Shown: positions 42,086-51,005, counted from the stretch's first letter. The stretch is 64,000 nt of DNA from Micromonospora chersina (GCF_900091475.1 NZ_FMIB01000002.1:4278001-4342000), one strand, 5' to 3'. Numbers and translations are program-made. Notes: generated by a model from the sequence alone, not told the origin.

Positions 42086-45000
42086 TTGGCGGAGGTCCGG
42101 CTCCTGGGGGCACCCGAGGCGTGGTGCGGGTCGTCCCGGCTACCGCTGGGGACACCGAAACAGCAGCTCGTGCTGGTGATGCTCGCCCTGCACGGCGGGC
42201 GTGTCGTTACGACCGACGCTCTCGTCGACGAGCTGTGGCCGGAGCAGCCGCCGCGTTCCGCGCTGGCCAACGTGCGGACGTACGCCGGCAATCTCCGGCG
42301 GGCGTTCGAGAGGCAGGGCGGCCCGACCATAGTCCGGCTCCCCGGCGGCTACCGGATCGACCTGACCGACGAGCAGGTGGACGTACCTCGCTTCGAGCAT
42401 CTTGTCGACGCTGCGGCGACCGCTTGGTCGCGCGGTGCCGTCGAGAATGCCGGCGCGCTGCTCGCGCAGGCCGAGCGGGTGTGGCGCGGGTCCCTGGCGG
42501 CCGGGCTGCCGACGGGCCCGGTCCTCACCGCACGCCGAGCGGCCCTAGACGAGCAGCGCCTGTCCGCGATCGAGCTGCGGGCCAGGCTGGAGCTCCAGCT
42601 CGGCCGGACCAGAACCGCGGTCACCTTTCTTACCGACCATGTGGTGGCCCACCCCTACCGCGAGCAGGCGCACGCCCTGCTCGCCCGTGCCAGGTACGCG
42701 GACGGCGACCCCGTCGGGGCGCTCGCCGCGGTCCGCCGGGCGGAAGCCGTACTCGCCGAGCAGCTCGGCATCGAGCCGGGCATCGAGTTGCGCACGCTCC
42801 ACCAGGCCCTGCTCGACGGGGAGCCGATCGTCACCGTGCCGCCAGCCGACGACGCGGGTGCCGCCCGGGCGGCCGGGCGGACCGAACCGACGGCGGGGAC
42901 GCCGGCGTCCGGCAACCACCTGCCCCGGATGGTCAGCGACTTCGTCGGTCGGCGGGAACTCGCCGAGCGCTTGATGGCCGAGATCGCGGCCGCCGACGCA
43001 CGTACGTCACCGGTCCGGGTGATCGACGGGATGGCGGGCAGCGGCAAGACGACGCTCGCCGTTCACCTGGCCTACCGGCTCGCCGGGCGGTACTCCGACG
43101 CGCAGCTCTTCATCGACCTGCGTGGTCACGCGGAAGGCGTCCCGGTTGATCCGGCGGACGCACTGACCGCCCTGCTGCGGCAGCTCGGGGTGCCCGCCGG
43201 CCGGATCCCCACCGACCACGACTCCCGGGCCGAGCTGTGGCAGCGCGAGCTGAGGGGCCGCCATGCCGTCATCGTGCTGGACAACGCGGCCGGTGGGGAC
43301 CAGGTACGACCTCTTCTGCCCGCCGGGCCCGGGTCGGTCGTGCTGGTGACCAGCCGACGGCGGCTGTCGACCGGGGACGTCGGACCGCCCGTCCCGCTCC
43401 CGGTGCTCACTCCTGCCGAGGCGGTCCAGCTGCTGGCCCGGACCGTCGGCGAGGAGCGGGTCGGCAAAGAGCCGGAGGCGGCCGCCGAGGTGGTCCGGCG
43501 CTGCGGTCACCTGCCGCTGGCCATCCGGCTGGCCGGCGGGCGTCTCGCGCACCGACCGGCCTGGCAGGTCGCCGACCTGGCCGACCGCCTGAGCGCCGGG
43601 GGCACGGTGCTCCGGCAGCTCGCGGTCGAGCAGCAGACGGTCGCGAGGGCGTTCACCGCCTCCTACGAACCGCTTGCGGAGCCGGTCAAGCGACTGTTCC
43701 GGCTCGTGAGCGTCCACCCCGGCGACCGGTTCGACGCGCCGATGGCGGCCGCCCTCGCCGACCTGCCGCTGGATCGCACCGAGGGGATGCTGGACGACCT
43801 CCTCGACCAGCACCTGATCGAGGAGATCGGCCCAGGGCGTTACCGGCTGCACGACCTGATGCGGCAGTACTCGGCCGAGCTGTCCCGCGAGCCGGCCGAA
43901 CGCCGCGACCGGGACGAGGCGGCCGGGCGGCTTCTCGACCACGTGCTGCACGAGGTCGCGAGGCGTGCGCAGTCGTTGGATCCGCTGGCTCTGCGCGCTC
44001 ACCTCCGTCTGGATCCGCCGCGTCGCCCCGACCTGCTGGGCCCCGGACCGCCGGACGTCGAGTGGTTGGAGCAGGAACGGTCCGACCTCGTGGCCCTGGT
44101 CCGCTTCGCCGAGCAAGCGGACCTGTACGGGTACGGGTGGCGGCTGGCCCGCGCCCTGTGGCGGTTCTGTTACATGCGCGGATACTTCGACGAAATCCTG
44201 GTCACCCATCGCGCCGGGCTGACCGCCGCGGAGCGGAGCGGCGACCGGGCGGCGCAGGCGGTCATGCACAACTATCTGGCCTCCGCCTACACCCGCACCG
44301 GGAGCTACCTGGACTCGCTGCGGCACCTGGAGGTGGCGGTGGCCATCTCCCGGGAGCTCGGCGACCACGGCAACGAACACCGCTACCGGGCCAACCTCGT
44401 GGTCGTCCACTGGCTGACCGGCGATCCCGCGCGCTCGGTCAGCCTCGGACGGCAGCTCCTCAGGGACTGGCCGGGCGGCGTCGACCCGGTCCCGTCACTG
44501 CCGAACCTCGGCTACGCCCTGACCACACTGGGTCGATACGCGGAGGCGCTCCGGGCGCACCGCCAGCACCTGTTCCTCGGGCGCTGCCAGGGCAGTGGCT
44601 ACCACATCTCGAACGCCCTCGGTCACATCGCTTCCGTCGAGAACCGGCTCGGTCACCACGCCAAGGCGGTCCGGCTCATCACGGCGTCCCTCCGGCTGCG
44701 CGACCGCACCGGGCACCGGTTCGGTGAGGCGGAGGCGCGCAACGACCTGGGCATCGCGTACCGGCACCTGGGCCGGCTCGACGCGGCCCGGGAGCAGCAC
44801 GAGCTGGCCCTCGACCTCGCGCGGGACTCCGGGGAGCGTCATGTGCAGGCCGCCGTCCTCAACGATCTCGGCCTGACGCTGACCGAGTCGGGACGCACGG
44901 GCGCGGCGGTCGCCGCCCATCGGAGCGCCCTCGCGCTCGCCACCCGCATCGCGCATCCGTACGAGCAGGGCCGGGCGCTGGCGGCGCTGGCCGACCACCT

Positions 45001-45130
45001 CGGCGACGACGAGCGCGATGAGGCGTTGCGATTCCGGCGACGCGCCCTTGCGATCTTCCGCCGCATCGGGGCACCCGAGCGGAGGGACCTGGAGCGGCGC
45101 CTGTCGCCAACCGCCACCGACCCGGACTGA
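42086..45130 (+). CDS. AfsR/SARP-family regulator with BTAD, NB-ARC and TPR domains
   Basis: About 1014 residues. An OmpR-like winged helix (about 5-90, 'LAEVRLLGAPEAW', 'GRVVTTDALVDELWPEQPPRSALANVRTYAGNLRR') is followed by a bacterial activation domain (about 90-245), an NB-ARC ATPase with the P-loop 'DGMAGSGKTTLA' near 315 and a 'GHLPLAIRLAGG' motif, and C-terminal TPR repeats (about 700-1000). This is the AfsR type that activates antibiotic or morphological genes in response to ATP/ADP state. TTG 42086, 5 nt after GGAGG, is preferred; the in-frame ATG at 42044 has no ribosome site but is possible. No biosynthetic cluster lies next to it. Confidence 0.9.
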   Translation: MAEVRLLGAPEAWCGSSRLPLGTPKQQLVLVMLALHGGRVVTTDALVDELWPEQPPRSALANVRTYAGNLRRAFERQGGPTIVRLPGGYRIDLTDEQVDVPRFEHLVDAAATAWSRGAVENAGALLAQAERVWRGSLAAGLPTGPVLTARRAALDEQRLSAIELRARLELQLGRTRTAVTFLTDHVVAHPYREQAHALLARARYADGDPVGALAAVRRAEAVLAEQLGIEPGIELRTLHQALLDGEPIVTVPPADDAGAARAAGRTEPTAGTPASGNHLPRMVSDFVGRRELAERLMAEIAAADARTSPVRVIDGMAGSGKTTLAVHLAYRLAGRYSDAQLFIDLRGHAEGVPVDPADALTALLRQLGVPAGRIPTDHDSRAELWQRELRGRHAVIVLDNAAGGDQVRPLLPAGPGSVVLVTSRRRLSTGDVGPPVPLPVLTPAEAVQLLARTVGEERVGKEPEAAAEVVRRCGHLPLAIRLAGGRLAHRPAWQVADLADRLSAGGTVLRQLAVEQQTVARAFTASYEPLAEPVKRLFRLVSVHPGDRFDAPMAAALADLPLDRTEGMLDDLLDQHLIEEIGPGRYRLHDLMRQYSAELSREPAERRDRDEAAGRLLDHVLHEVARRAQSLDPLALRAHLRLDPPRRPDLLGPGPPDVEWLEQERSDLVALVRFAEQADLYGYGWRLARALWRFCYMRGYFDEILVTHRAGLTAAERSGDRAAQAVMHNYLASAYTRTGSYLDSLRHLEVAVAISRELGDHGNEHRYRANLVVVHWLTGDPARSVSLGRQLLRDWPGGVDPVPSLPNLGYALTTLGRYAEALRAHRQHLFLGRCQGSGYHISNALGHIASVENRLGHHAKAVRLITASLRLRDRTGHRFGEAEARNDLGIAYRHLGRLDAAREQHELALDLARDSGERHVQAAVLNDLGLTLTESGRTGAAVAAHRSALALATRIAHPYEQGRALAALADHLGDDERDEALRFRRRALAIFRRIGAPERRDLERRLSPTATDPD

Positions 45131-45275
45131 GCCGGTTTATCGATTTCTTATCGCCGGGCCCGTTAGCGTCGCCGGCATGTCGACCAACGGGGGCGGTCCA
45201 CTCCACGGGGGACCCGGTCGACGAGGCCCCCGCCGTCAGATTTCCCCCCAGCGAGTCGACGGTGGGCAGGTGAGG

Positions 45276-45320
45276 GAGGGGTGTCGTGTCGACTGATCGG
45301 CACCGGACGCGACGCCCCTC
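45276..45320 (+). other. Hairpin between the SARP gene and moaC
   Basis: Arms 45276-45290 and 45306-45320 pair over 15 positions, two of them G-U type, around a 15-nt loop. It lies 146 nt after the SARP stop and 56 nt before the moaC start. It may be a terminator of the SARP gene or a leader structure for the moa genes. The whole gap 45131-45375 shows nothing else recognisable. Confidence 0.55.
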
Positions 45321-45375
45321 CCCGCCGACGGCCCGGAGCGCGCGCCCGGTCGTACCCGACGGATAGGCTCGCGCC

Positions 45376-45867
45376 GTGACCGAACCCGCGCAGCTCACCC
45401 ACGTCGACCAGGCCGGCGCGGCCCGGATGGTCGACGTCTCCGCCAAGCCGGTGTCCGGCCGGCTCGCGGTCGCCGCCGGCCGGCTCCGCACCACCGCCGA
45501 GGTGGTCGACCTGCTGCGCCGCGACGGCCTGCCCAAGGGGGACGCCCTGGCGGTCGGCCGGCTCGCCGGGATCATGGGGGCCAAGCGCACCCCCGACCTG
45601 ATTCCGCTCTGCCACCCGATCGCCCTGCACGGCGTCGCCGTCGACCTGCGTCTCACCGACGACACTGTCGAGATCACCGCCACGGCGCGGACCGCCGACC
45701 GGACGGGGGTCGAGATGGAGGCGCTCACCGCGGTGGCCGTCGCCGGGCTCGCCCTCGTCGACATGGTGAAGGCTGTCGACCCGGCCGCCTCGGTGGACGC
45801 CGTCCGGGTGCTGCGCAAGGAGGGTGGCAAGACCGGCGAGTGGGTCCGGCCGGAGAACCGGCCGTGA
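45376..45867 (+). CDS. moaC: Cyclic pyranopterin monophosphate synthase MoaC
   Basis: The 163-residue product matches MoaC: 'LTHVDQAGAARMVDVSAKPVSGRLAVAAG', 'GLPKGDALAVGRLAGIMGAKRTPDLIPLCHPI' and 'TGVEMEALTAVAVAGLALVDMVKAVDP' with the catalytic lysine and PLCHP motif. It converts the MoaA product to cyclic pyranopterin. The GTG start at 45376 gives the usual length. It is the first of four coupled Moco genes; the mog start overlaps its stop as GTGA. The MoaA partner is 14 kb away at 59989. Confidence 0.95.
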   Translation: MTEPAQLTHVDQAGAARMVDVSAKPVSGRLAVAAGRLRTTAEVVDLLRRDGLPKGDALAVGRLAGIMGAKRTPDLIPLCHPIALHGVAVDLRLTDDTVEITATARTADRTGVEMEALTAVAVAGLALVDMVKAVDPAASVDAVRVLRKEGGKTGEWVRPENRP

Positions 45868-46334
45868 TCCGGGCCCGGGTGATCGTCGCCTCCAACCGGG
45901 CCGCCGCCGGGGTCTACGCGGACACCAGCGGCCCGCTGCTCGTCGCCGGCCTGCGGGACCTGGGCTGCGAGGTCGACGAACCGGTGGTGGTGCCCGACGG
46001 TGCGCCGGTCGGCGAGGCGCTGCGGGCGGCGCGCGACGAGGGCGTCGACGTGGTGTTGACCAGCGGCGGCACGGGCGTCACCCCGACCGACCGCACCCCC
46101 GAGGTCACCCGCGCCCTGCTCGACTACGAGATCCCCGGCATCGCCGAGGCGATCCGGGCGTACAGCCGCGACGCGGTGCCGACGGCCGCGCTGTCCCGGG
46201 GGCTGGCCGGGGTGGCCGGCCGGATGCTGGTGGTGAACCTGCCGGGCTCGCGCGGCGGGGCGAAGGACGGGCTGGCCGTGCTCGGGCCGATCCTGCGGCA
46301 CACCGTCGACCAGCTCCGCGGCGGCGACCACTGA
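45864..46334 (+). CDS. mog: Molybdenum cofactor MogA/MoaB-family protein
   Basis: The 156-residue protein has the molybdopterin-binding fold: 'IVASNRAAAGVYADTSGPLLVAGLRDLG', 'DVVLTSGGTGVTPTDRTPEVTRALLDYEIPGIAEAIR', 'LSRGLAGVAGRMLVVNLPGSRGGAKDGLAVL'. The TSGGTG and NLPGS blocks are characteristic. It adenylates molybdopterin (MogA) or is the related MoaB. GTG 45864 overlaps the moaC stop, showing translational coupling. moeA follows 37 nt downstream, which would complete metal insertion after adenylation. Confidence 0.93.
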   Translation: MIRARVIVASNRAAAGVYADTSGPLLVAGLRDLGCEVDEPVVVPDGAPVGEALRAARDEGVDVVLTSGGTGVTPTDRTPEVTRALLDYEIPGIAEAIRAYSRDAVPTAALSRGLAGVAGRMLVVNLPGSRGGAKDGLAVLGPILRHTVDQLRGGDH

Positions 46335-46371
46335 CCACGCGCGGCCACCGGGCCGGCGATAGGCTCGGTCG

Positions 46372-47628
46372 ATGAGCACGGAAACCGCCGCCGCCGCCGA
46401 GGTCGTCGCGCTGCCGCCGGCCGGGTGGGAGGAGGCCCGTTCCCGGGTGTACGCGGTGGGTCTCGCCGCCGCGCTCCCCGCGGTCAGCCGGCCGCTCGCC
46501 GACGCCGACGGGCACACCCTGGCCGAGCCGCTGACCCCGCGGACCGACCTGCCGGCCTTCCCGACCTCCAGCGTGGACGGCTGGGCGGTGCGCGGGGACG
46601 GCCCGTGGCAGGTGGTCGGCCGGGTGCTCGCCGGGCACACCCCGCCCCCGCTGGAGGCCGACGGCAGCACGGTGGAGATCGCCACCGGCGCGATGGTCCC
46701 CGAGGGCACGACGGCGATCCTGCGCATCGAGGAGTCGACCCGGACGGCCGACGGCCGGGTGGCCGGCACGCCCCGCCCGGCGCCGGAGTGGCGGGAGCCG
46801 GGCGAGGAGGCGTACGCCGGGGAGGAGCTGTTGCCCGCCGGCACGCCGGTCGATCCGGCGGTGCTCGGCCTGGCTGCCTCCTGCGGGCACGACACCCTGC
46901 GGGTCCGCCGCCGGCCCCGGGCCGCGCTGCTGGTCTTCGGTGACGAGCTGCTGACCTCGGGCCCGCCGGGGGCCGGCCGGGTCCGCGACGCGCTCGGTCC
47001 GTCGGTGCCGGCCTGGCTGCGCCGGTACGGCTGCCAGGTGCGCCCCGCCGACGTGGTGGGTCCGGTGGCCGACACGCTGCCCGCCCACGTGGCCGCGTTG
47101 CGCGCCGCCCTGGCCGACGCCGATCTGGTCTGCACCACCGGCGGCACCATGCACGGCCCGGTCGACCACCTGCATCCGACGCTGGAGGCGCTCGGCGCCG
47201 ACTACGTGGTGAACACCGTGGCGGTCCGGCCGGGCTTCCCGATGCTGCTGGCCCGGCTGGTCGACGACGACGGCCGGGTGCGCTTCGTGGCCGGGCTGCC
47301 GGGCAACCCGCAGTCCGCGGTCGTCGCGCTGGTCTCGCTCGTCGCGCCGCTGCTCGCCGGCCTGCAGGGTCGGCCGATGCCGGTGCTGCCGCAGGTCACG
47401 CTCGCCGAGCCGGTCGCGGGGCGGGGCGATTACACCCACCTCGCGCTGGTGCGTTTGGATCGGGTCGCGGGCACCGCGCACCCGGTCCGGCACGTCGGCT
47501 CGGCGATGCTGCGCGGCCTGTCCGGCGCGGACGGCTTCGCGGTCATCCGGCCGGGCACGAGCGGCGCGGCCGGCGACCGGGTGCCGGTGGTGCCGCTGCC
47601 GCTGACCCCCGGGGAGCGGTCGTGGTGA
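46372..47628 (+). CDS. moeA: Molybdopterin molybdotransferase MoeA
   Basis: The 418-residue MoeA shows 'PAVSRPLADADGHTLAEPLTPRTDLPAFPTSSVDGWAVR' in domain I/II, then 'ATGAMVPEGTTAILRIEE', 'LVFGDELL', 'CTTGGTMHGPVDHLHPTLEALG', 'KPGFP'-like 'RPGFPMLLARL' and 'VAGLPGNPQSAVVALVSLVAPLLAGLQG'. The order fits the three MoeA domains and a C-terminal beta barrel. It inserts molybdenum into adenylated molybdopterin. ATG 46372 is used. The last codons and stop (TGG TGA) fall inside the first copy of a 28-bp direct repeat. Confidence 0.94.
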   Translation: MSTETAAAAEVVALPPAGWEEARSRVYAVGLAAALPAVSRPLADADGHTLAEPLTPRTDLPAFPTSSVDGWAVRGDGPWQVVGRVLAGHTPPPLEADGSTVEIATGAMVPEGTTAILRIEESTRTADGRVAGTPRPAPEWREPGEEAYAGEELLPAGTPVDPAVLGLAASCGHDTLRVRRRPRAALLVFGDELLTSGPPGAGRVRDALGPSVPAWLRRYGCQVRPADVVGPVADTLPAHVAALRAALADADLVCTTGGTMHGPVDHLHPTLEALGADYVVNTVAVRPGFPMLLARLVDDDGRVRFVAGLPGNPQSAVVALVSLVAPLLAGLQGRPMPVLPQVTLAEPVAGRGDYTHLALVRLDRVAGTAHPVRHVGSAMLRGLSGADGFAVIRPGTSGAAGDRVPVVPLPLTPGERSW

Positions 47629-47708
47629 GCGCGAGGAGTGAGCCGGGGTTGCGAGCCCCGCAGTCGCGAACGGAAGGCGGCGTGGTGAGCGCGAGGAGTG
47701 AGCCGGGG
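47621..47708 (+). repeat. 28-bp direct repeat spanning the moeA stop and the moaE start
   Basis: Two identical 28-nt copies lie at 47621-47648 and 47681-47708, exactly 60 nt apart, so they stay in the same reading frame. Each begins CGTGGTGAGCGCGAGGAG. Copy 1 contains the moeA stop and copy 2 a GTG that can start moaE. The intervening 32 nt contain GGAAGGCGG, a usable ribosome site. Confidence 0.85.
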
Positions 47709-48131
47709 AAGGTGGGCGTGGTCCTCGGTGCGGTGACGGACCGGCCGTTGGACCTGGCCGCGCACGAGGCGGCGGTCGCCGACCGCCGGGCCGGCGCCGT
47801 GGTCTCGTTCCAGGGCGTGGTCCGCGACCACGACCACGGCCGCACGGTCGATCTGCTGGAGTACGAGGGCCACCCGACCGCCGAGGCAGTGCTGCGCGAG
47901 GTGGCGGCCGAGGTCGCCGCCGACCCGGAGGTGTACGCGGTGGCCGTGTCGCACCGGATCGGTCCGCTGGAGATCGGCGATGTGGCCCTGGTGGCGGCGG
48001 TCAGCACGGCGCACCGGGCGGCGGCCTTCGCGGCCTGCGCGCGGCTGGTCGACGAGGTGAAGGCGCGGCTGCCGATCTGGAAGCGGCAGGTGTTCGCCGA
48101 CGGGACCGAGGAGTGGGTGAACTGCCCCTGA
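47685..48131 (+). CDS. moaE: Molybdopterin synthase catalytic subunit MoaE
   Basis: The product (148 residues from GTG 47685) matches MoaE: 'DRPLDLAAHEAAVADRRAGAVVSFQGVVRDHDHGRTVDLLEYEGHPTAEAVLREVA', 'VAVSHRIGPLEIGDVALVAAVSTAHRAAAFAACARLVDEVKARLPIWKRQVF'. The lysine-containing 'LPIWK.' and 'HR.G.L..GD' motifs are conserved. With MoaD it makes molybdopterin. The start is uncertain: 47625 overlaps the moeA stop as GTGA, 47685 has GGAAGGCGG upstream, and 47712 is closest to the fold. The first 20-30 residues are encoded by the direct repeat and are not part of the family. Confidence 0.9.
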   Translation: MSARSEPGKVGVVLGAVTDRPLDLAAHEAAVADRRAGAVVSFQGVVRDHDHGRTVDLLEYEGHPTAEAVLREVAAEVAADPEVYAVAVSHRIGPLEIGDVALVAAVSTAHRAAAFAACARLVDEVKARLPIWKRQVFADGTEEWVNCP

Positions 48132-48134
48132 CGG

Positions 48135-49571
48135 TCAGCGTCGGGCGGCGAGCTGTGCCGTCCGGGCGAGCCTGTCGTGGTAGAACGCCGGCTCGGCGCC
48201 GGGCCGCCACGGCAGTGCCGCGACAAGCACGATCAGGGCGATCGCCAGGGAGTTCTCCATGAGCGCGCCGAACAGGCCGTCCTGGTAGTGGGACACTTCG
48301 GGGAGCTGGTGCTCGTACGGCCAGATCGGTGAGATCAGGAAGAGCAGGTAGAGCCCGAGCGCGCCGACCCCGTGCCGGAGCCCGGTCAGGGTCGGGTACC
48401 AGATGGGCGGGCGCAGGGCCGGCACTCCGGTGGCCGGCGGCGTGGCGGTGGCCCGGGGCAGCAGGCCACGGGTGGCCTCGCGGCGGCGTACCGCGGCGTC
48501 GGCCAGCACGATGACGGCCGGGATGACCCAGACCAGGTGGTGTGACCAGGAGATCGGGCTGATCACGTTGGCGGTGAGCCCGACCAGGGTGAACGCGGTC
48601 AGCTCGTCCCCGTCGGCGCGGGCACTTGCCGCCCGGGACAGCCCCAGCGCCAGCATCAGCACCGAGAACGCCAGCCAGAGCAGGCCGGGCGTGTCGATCG
48701 AGTCGTACAGCCGGGCCAGCAGGCCGGCGAGCGACTGGTTGGCGGTCATGTCCGCCGCGCCCACCCGCTCGGTCTGCCAGAGCACGCTGGTGAAGTAGGT
48801 CCGCGACTCGGCGCCGACCAGCCCGAACGTCGCGATGGTGACGCCGACGGCGGTGCCGACCGCGGTGAGGGCGGCCCGCCACTGCCGGGTGATCACGAGG
48901 TAGCCCACGAACAGTGCCGGGGTGAGCTTGACCGCGGTGGCCAGCCCGATGCCGACCCCGGCCCAGGCGCCGCTGTAGACGAACCGGGCCAGCGCCGAGT
49001 CGGCGGTCTCGTAGTGGGTGCCGCGGCGGGCCCGCCAGCGCAGGCCGACCAGGTCCGCCATGATCAGCGCGAAGAGCAGCAGGTTGACCTGGCCGTAGCC
49101 GAGGGTCTCCCGGGACGGCTCGATGGCCGCGGCAAGCGGGGTGGCGATGCCGACGGTGAACCAGAGCGACCAGCCGAGCCGGTCGACGATCGGGCGCAGC
49201 AGCGCGGCCAGCACGACGGCGAGCGCGGCGATGCTGGCCAGCGCGTTGAGCCAGCCGGCGGCGTCGACCGGCAGCCAGGACATCGGCAGCATGGCCAGGC
49301 CGGCGAAGGGCGGGTACGTGAAGCCCAGGGTGGTCGACGGTGCGATGAAGTCGTACAGCTCGTTGCCGCTCGCCCAGTACACGACGGCACCGTGGTAGAT
49401 CTTCATGTCGAAGAAGTTGTACGGTCGCCCGAAGGCGCCGACGGCGAGCCAGGCGGCGTAGGCCACGGCGGCCACGATGCCGGTCCGGGTGGCCGTCCTG
49501 CGGTCGATCCCCCGCGTCACGCGCTGGAGGGGAGCGAGGCGGTCCGTCCGTCTACCGACTGTCGTCGGCAT
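48135..49571 (-). CDS. GT87-family mannosyltransferase-like membrane protein
   Basis: The 478-residue membrane protein is a clear DUF2029/GT87 member: 'FFDMKIYHGAVVYWASGNELYDF' in the first outer loop with the catalytic Asp, 'FTYPPFAGLAMLPMSWLP', 'TLGYGQVNLLLFALIMADL', 'TAVKLTPALFVGYL', 'NQSLAGLLARL' and 'SPISWSHHLVWVIPA'. These proteins add mannose from polyprenyl-phosphate-mannose to phosphatidylinositol mannosides or lipoglycans in mycobacteria. ATG 49571 is preceded by GGGGGTGG. It converges on moaE with 3 nt between stops. It is the strongest of the three GT87-like genes in this window. Confidence 0.88.
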   Translation of the reverse strand: MPTTVGRRTDRLAPLQRVTRGIDRRTATRTGIVAAVAYAAWLAVGAFGRPYNFFDMKIYHGAVVYWASGNELYDFIAPSTTLGFTYPPFAGLAMLPMSWLPVDAAGWLNALASIAALAVVLAALLRPIVDRLGWSLWFTVGIATPLAAAIEPSRETLGYGQVNLLLFALIMADLVGLRWRARRGTHYETADSALARFVYSGAWAGVGIGLATAVKLTPALFVGYLVITRQWRAALTAVGTAVGVTIATFGLVGAESRTYFTSVLWQTERVGAADMTANQSLAGLLARLYDSIDTPGLLWLAFSVLMLALGLSRAASARADGDELTAFTLVGLTANVISPISWSHHLVWVIPAVIVLADAAVRRREATRGLLPRATATPPATGVPALRPPIWYPTLTGLRHGVGALGLYLLFLISPIWPYEHQLPEVSHYQDGLFGALMENSLAIALIVLVAALPWRPGAEPAFYHDRLARTAQLAARR

Positions 49572-49778
49572 GGCGTGGCCACCCCCGTACCAAGGTCGTC
49601 GTCCTGCCCGTCCAGGTCCAGCACGGAGCCTAGAACGGCGCCTCACGTCACTGCCTCCCGCGTTATGCGACCGTGTCCGATCCCACACGTGTTTTTGACA
49701 TTTCCGCCGGGTTAACGGGTCTCGGACGGTTCAGGTGATTGGTGGCCTTGCGGGGGGTGGTGGCCGTATAGATGCAGG

Positions 49779-50324
49779 TCAGCCTGGGATTCGACGGGCG
49801 GTGGCCGCCGAGCGTACGGCGATCTTCGCCTCGCGGCGGGCGGTGCGGACCGCGCGCTGCACCGAGCGGCGCGAGTGGTTGATCCGGTGGCCGGTGCGCC
49901 AGCGGAGCCCCGGCTTGCCCTCGGTGTCGGCGGCGGCGAGCAGGAGACCGCCGAAGAGCCCGAGGTTCTTCAGGAAGTGGATCTGGTTGTTGTTCCGTGC
50001 CGCCGGGTCGTCGTTGTTCCAGAAGGGATGGCCGGCGGCGGTGGTCGGCACCAGGGTGGCGGCGAGGACGAGCGCGGCCGGCCGGGTGAACTTGCCGGTC
50101 GCCAGCATCAGCCCGCCGATCAGCTGGGTGGCCGAGTTGGCCCGGACCAGCGTCGCGGTGTCGGTGGGCAGGCGGGGGTTGAGGTTCTGGATCAGCGGCG
50201 TGACCTTGTCGGTGATCGGCTGCGCGGCCGGGACGAGCCGTCCCGGGTTCCGCAGGTTGCGGGCGCCGCTGACCACGAAGATGCCGCTCAACATGACGCG
50301 GGCGAGGGAGCGCACGGGCTTCAT
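49779..50324 (-). CDS. DoxX-family membrane protein
   Basis: A 181-residue protein with four hydrophobic segments. The start 'MKPVRSLARVMLSGIFVVSGARNLRNP' is the DoxX signature, followed by 'TQLIGGLMLATGKFTRPAALVLAATLVPTTAAGHPFW' and 'QIHFLKNLGLFGGLLLAA'. The C-terminal tail is Arg-rich and cytosolic. DoxX proteins work near redox partners or thiosulfate oxidation in some organisms, but most actinobacterial ones are uncharacterised. It diverges from the GNAT gene with 135 nt between the starts. Confidence 0.88.
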   Translation of the reverse strand: MKPVRSLARVMLSGIFVVSGARNLRNPGRLVPAAQPITDKVTPLIQNLNPRLPTDTATLVRANSATQLIGGLMLATGKFTRPAALVLAATLVPTTAAGHPFWNNDDPAARNNNQIHFLKNLGLFGGLLLAAADTEGKPGLRWRTGHRINHSRRSVQRAVRTARREAKIAVRSAATARRIPG

Positions 50325-50459
50325 GGCTCAGTCATACCCCGTCGCGGCGCTCGGCACCCCTGCAACACCCGAAAGGGATCGGCCGACGTGGACGTCCGCG
50401 CGGTATTGATTTCAGCGACCGTCGCGGATGGACGGCCTCCGCGCGGTAAGGTCGCGCGG

Positions 50460-51005
50460 GTGACGACCCTGCGACTCCGACCGGAGGACCCGGCAGACGA
50501 GGCGCCGGTCGCCCGGGTGCTGGCCGCCGCGTTCGCCCGCCCCGAGGTGACCACCCCGCCCGAGGTGGGGCTGGTCGAGGACCTGCGGCGCAGCGACGCC
50601 TGGATCCCGGAGCTGGCCATGGTCGCCGAGTACGGCGGCGAGGTGGTGGGCTACGCGCTGCTCACCCGGGTGCGGGTGCGCACCGACGGCGGCACCTGGC
50701 CCGCGCTGGCGCTCGGCCCGGTGGCGGTCGCCCCGCACCGGCAGCGGATCGGGCACGGCGCGGCCGTGGTGCAGGCCGCCCTCGACGCCGCGACCGAACT
50801 GGGCGAGCGGCTGGTGGTGGTGCTGGGCGACCCGGCGTACTACCGCCGGTTCGGGTTCGGCCCGGCGGACCGGCTGGGGCTGACCAGCCCGTGGTCGGGG
50901 CTGGGGGAGCCGTGGCAGGCGCTGGTGCTGCCGCCGTCCACCAGCGACGAGCCGCCGCCCCCGTCCGGCGAGGTGGTCTTCCCGGCGCCCTGGTCCAAGG
51001 TCTGA
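50460..51005 (+). CDS. GNAT-family N-acetyltransferase
   Basis: The 181-residue product is a compact GNAT of the YhbS/Eis-like type: 'LRLRPEDPADEAPVARVLAAAFARPE' at the start, 'ALALGPVAVAPHRQRIGHGAAVVQAALDAATELGERLVVVLGDPAYYRRFGFGPADRLGL' as the acetyl-CoA motif A and the 'YYRRFGF' motif B. The GTG at 50460 follows an AAGG at about 9 nt. Substrate unknown. The stop is 7 nt from the stop of the convergent ATPase gene. Confidence 0.88.
   Translation: MTTLRLRPEDPADEAPVARVLAAAFARPEVTTPPEVGLVEDLRRSDAWIPELAMVAEYGGEVVGYALLTRVRVRTDGGTWPALALGPVAVAPHRQRIGHGAAVVQAALDAATELGERLVVVLGDPAYYRRFGFGPADRLGLTSPWSGLGEPWQALVLPPSTSDEPPPPSGEVVFPAPWSKV

Noticed and set aside
41896..43149. 417-residue plus-strand ORF starting before the SARP gene
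   Set aside because: Out of frame with the SARP domains and Arg/Gly-rich after the first 60 residues; a shadow.
47621..47708. CRISPR-like repeat-spacer unit
   Set aside because: Only two copies, inside a moa operon and in coding frame; no cas genes.
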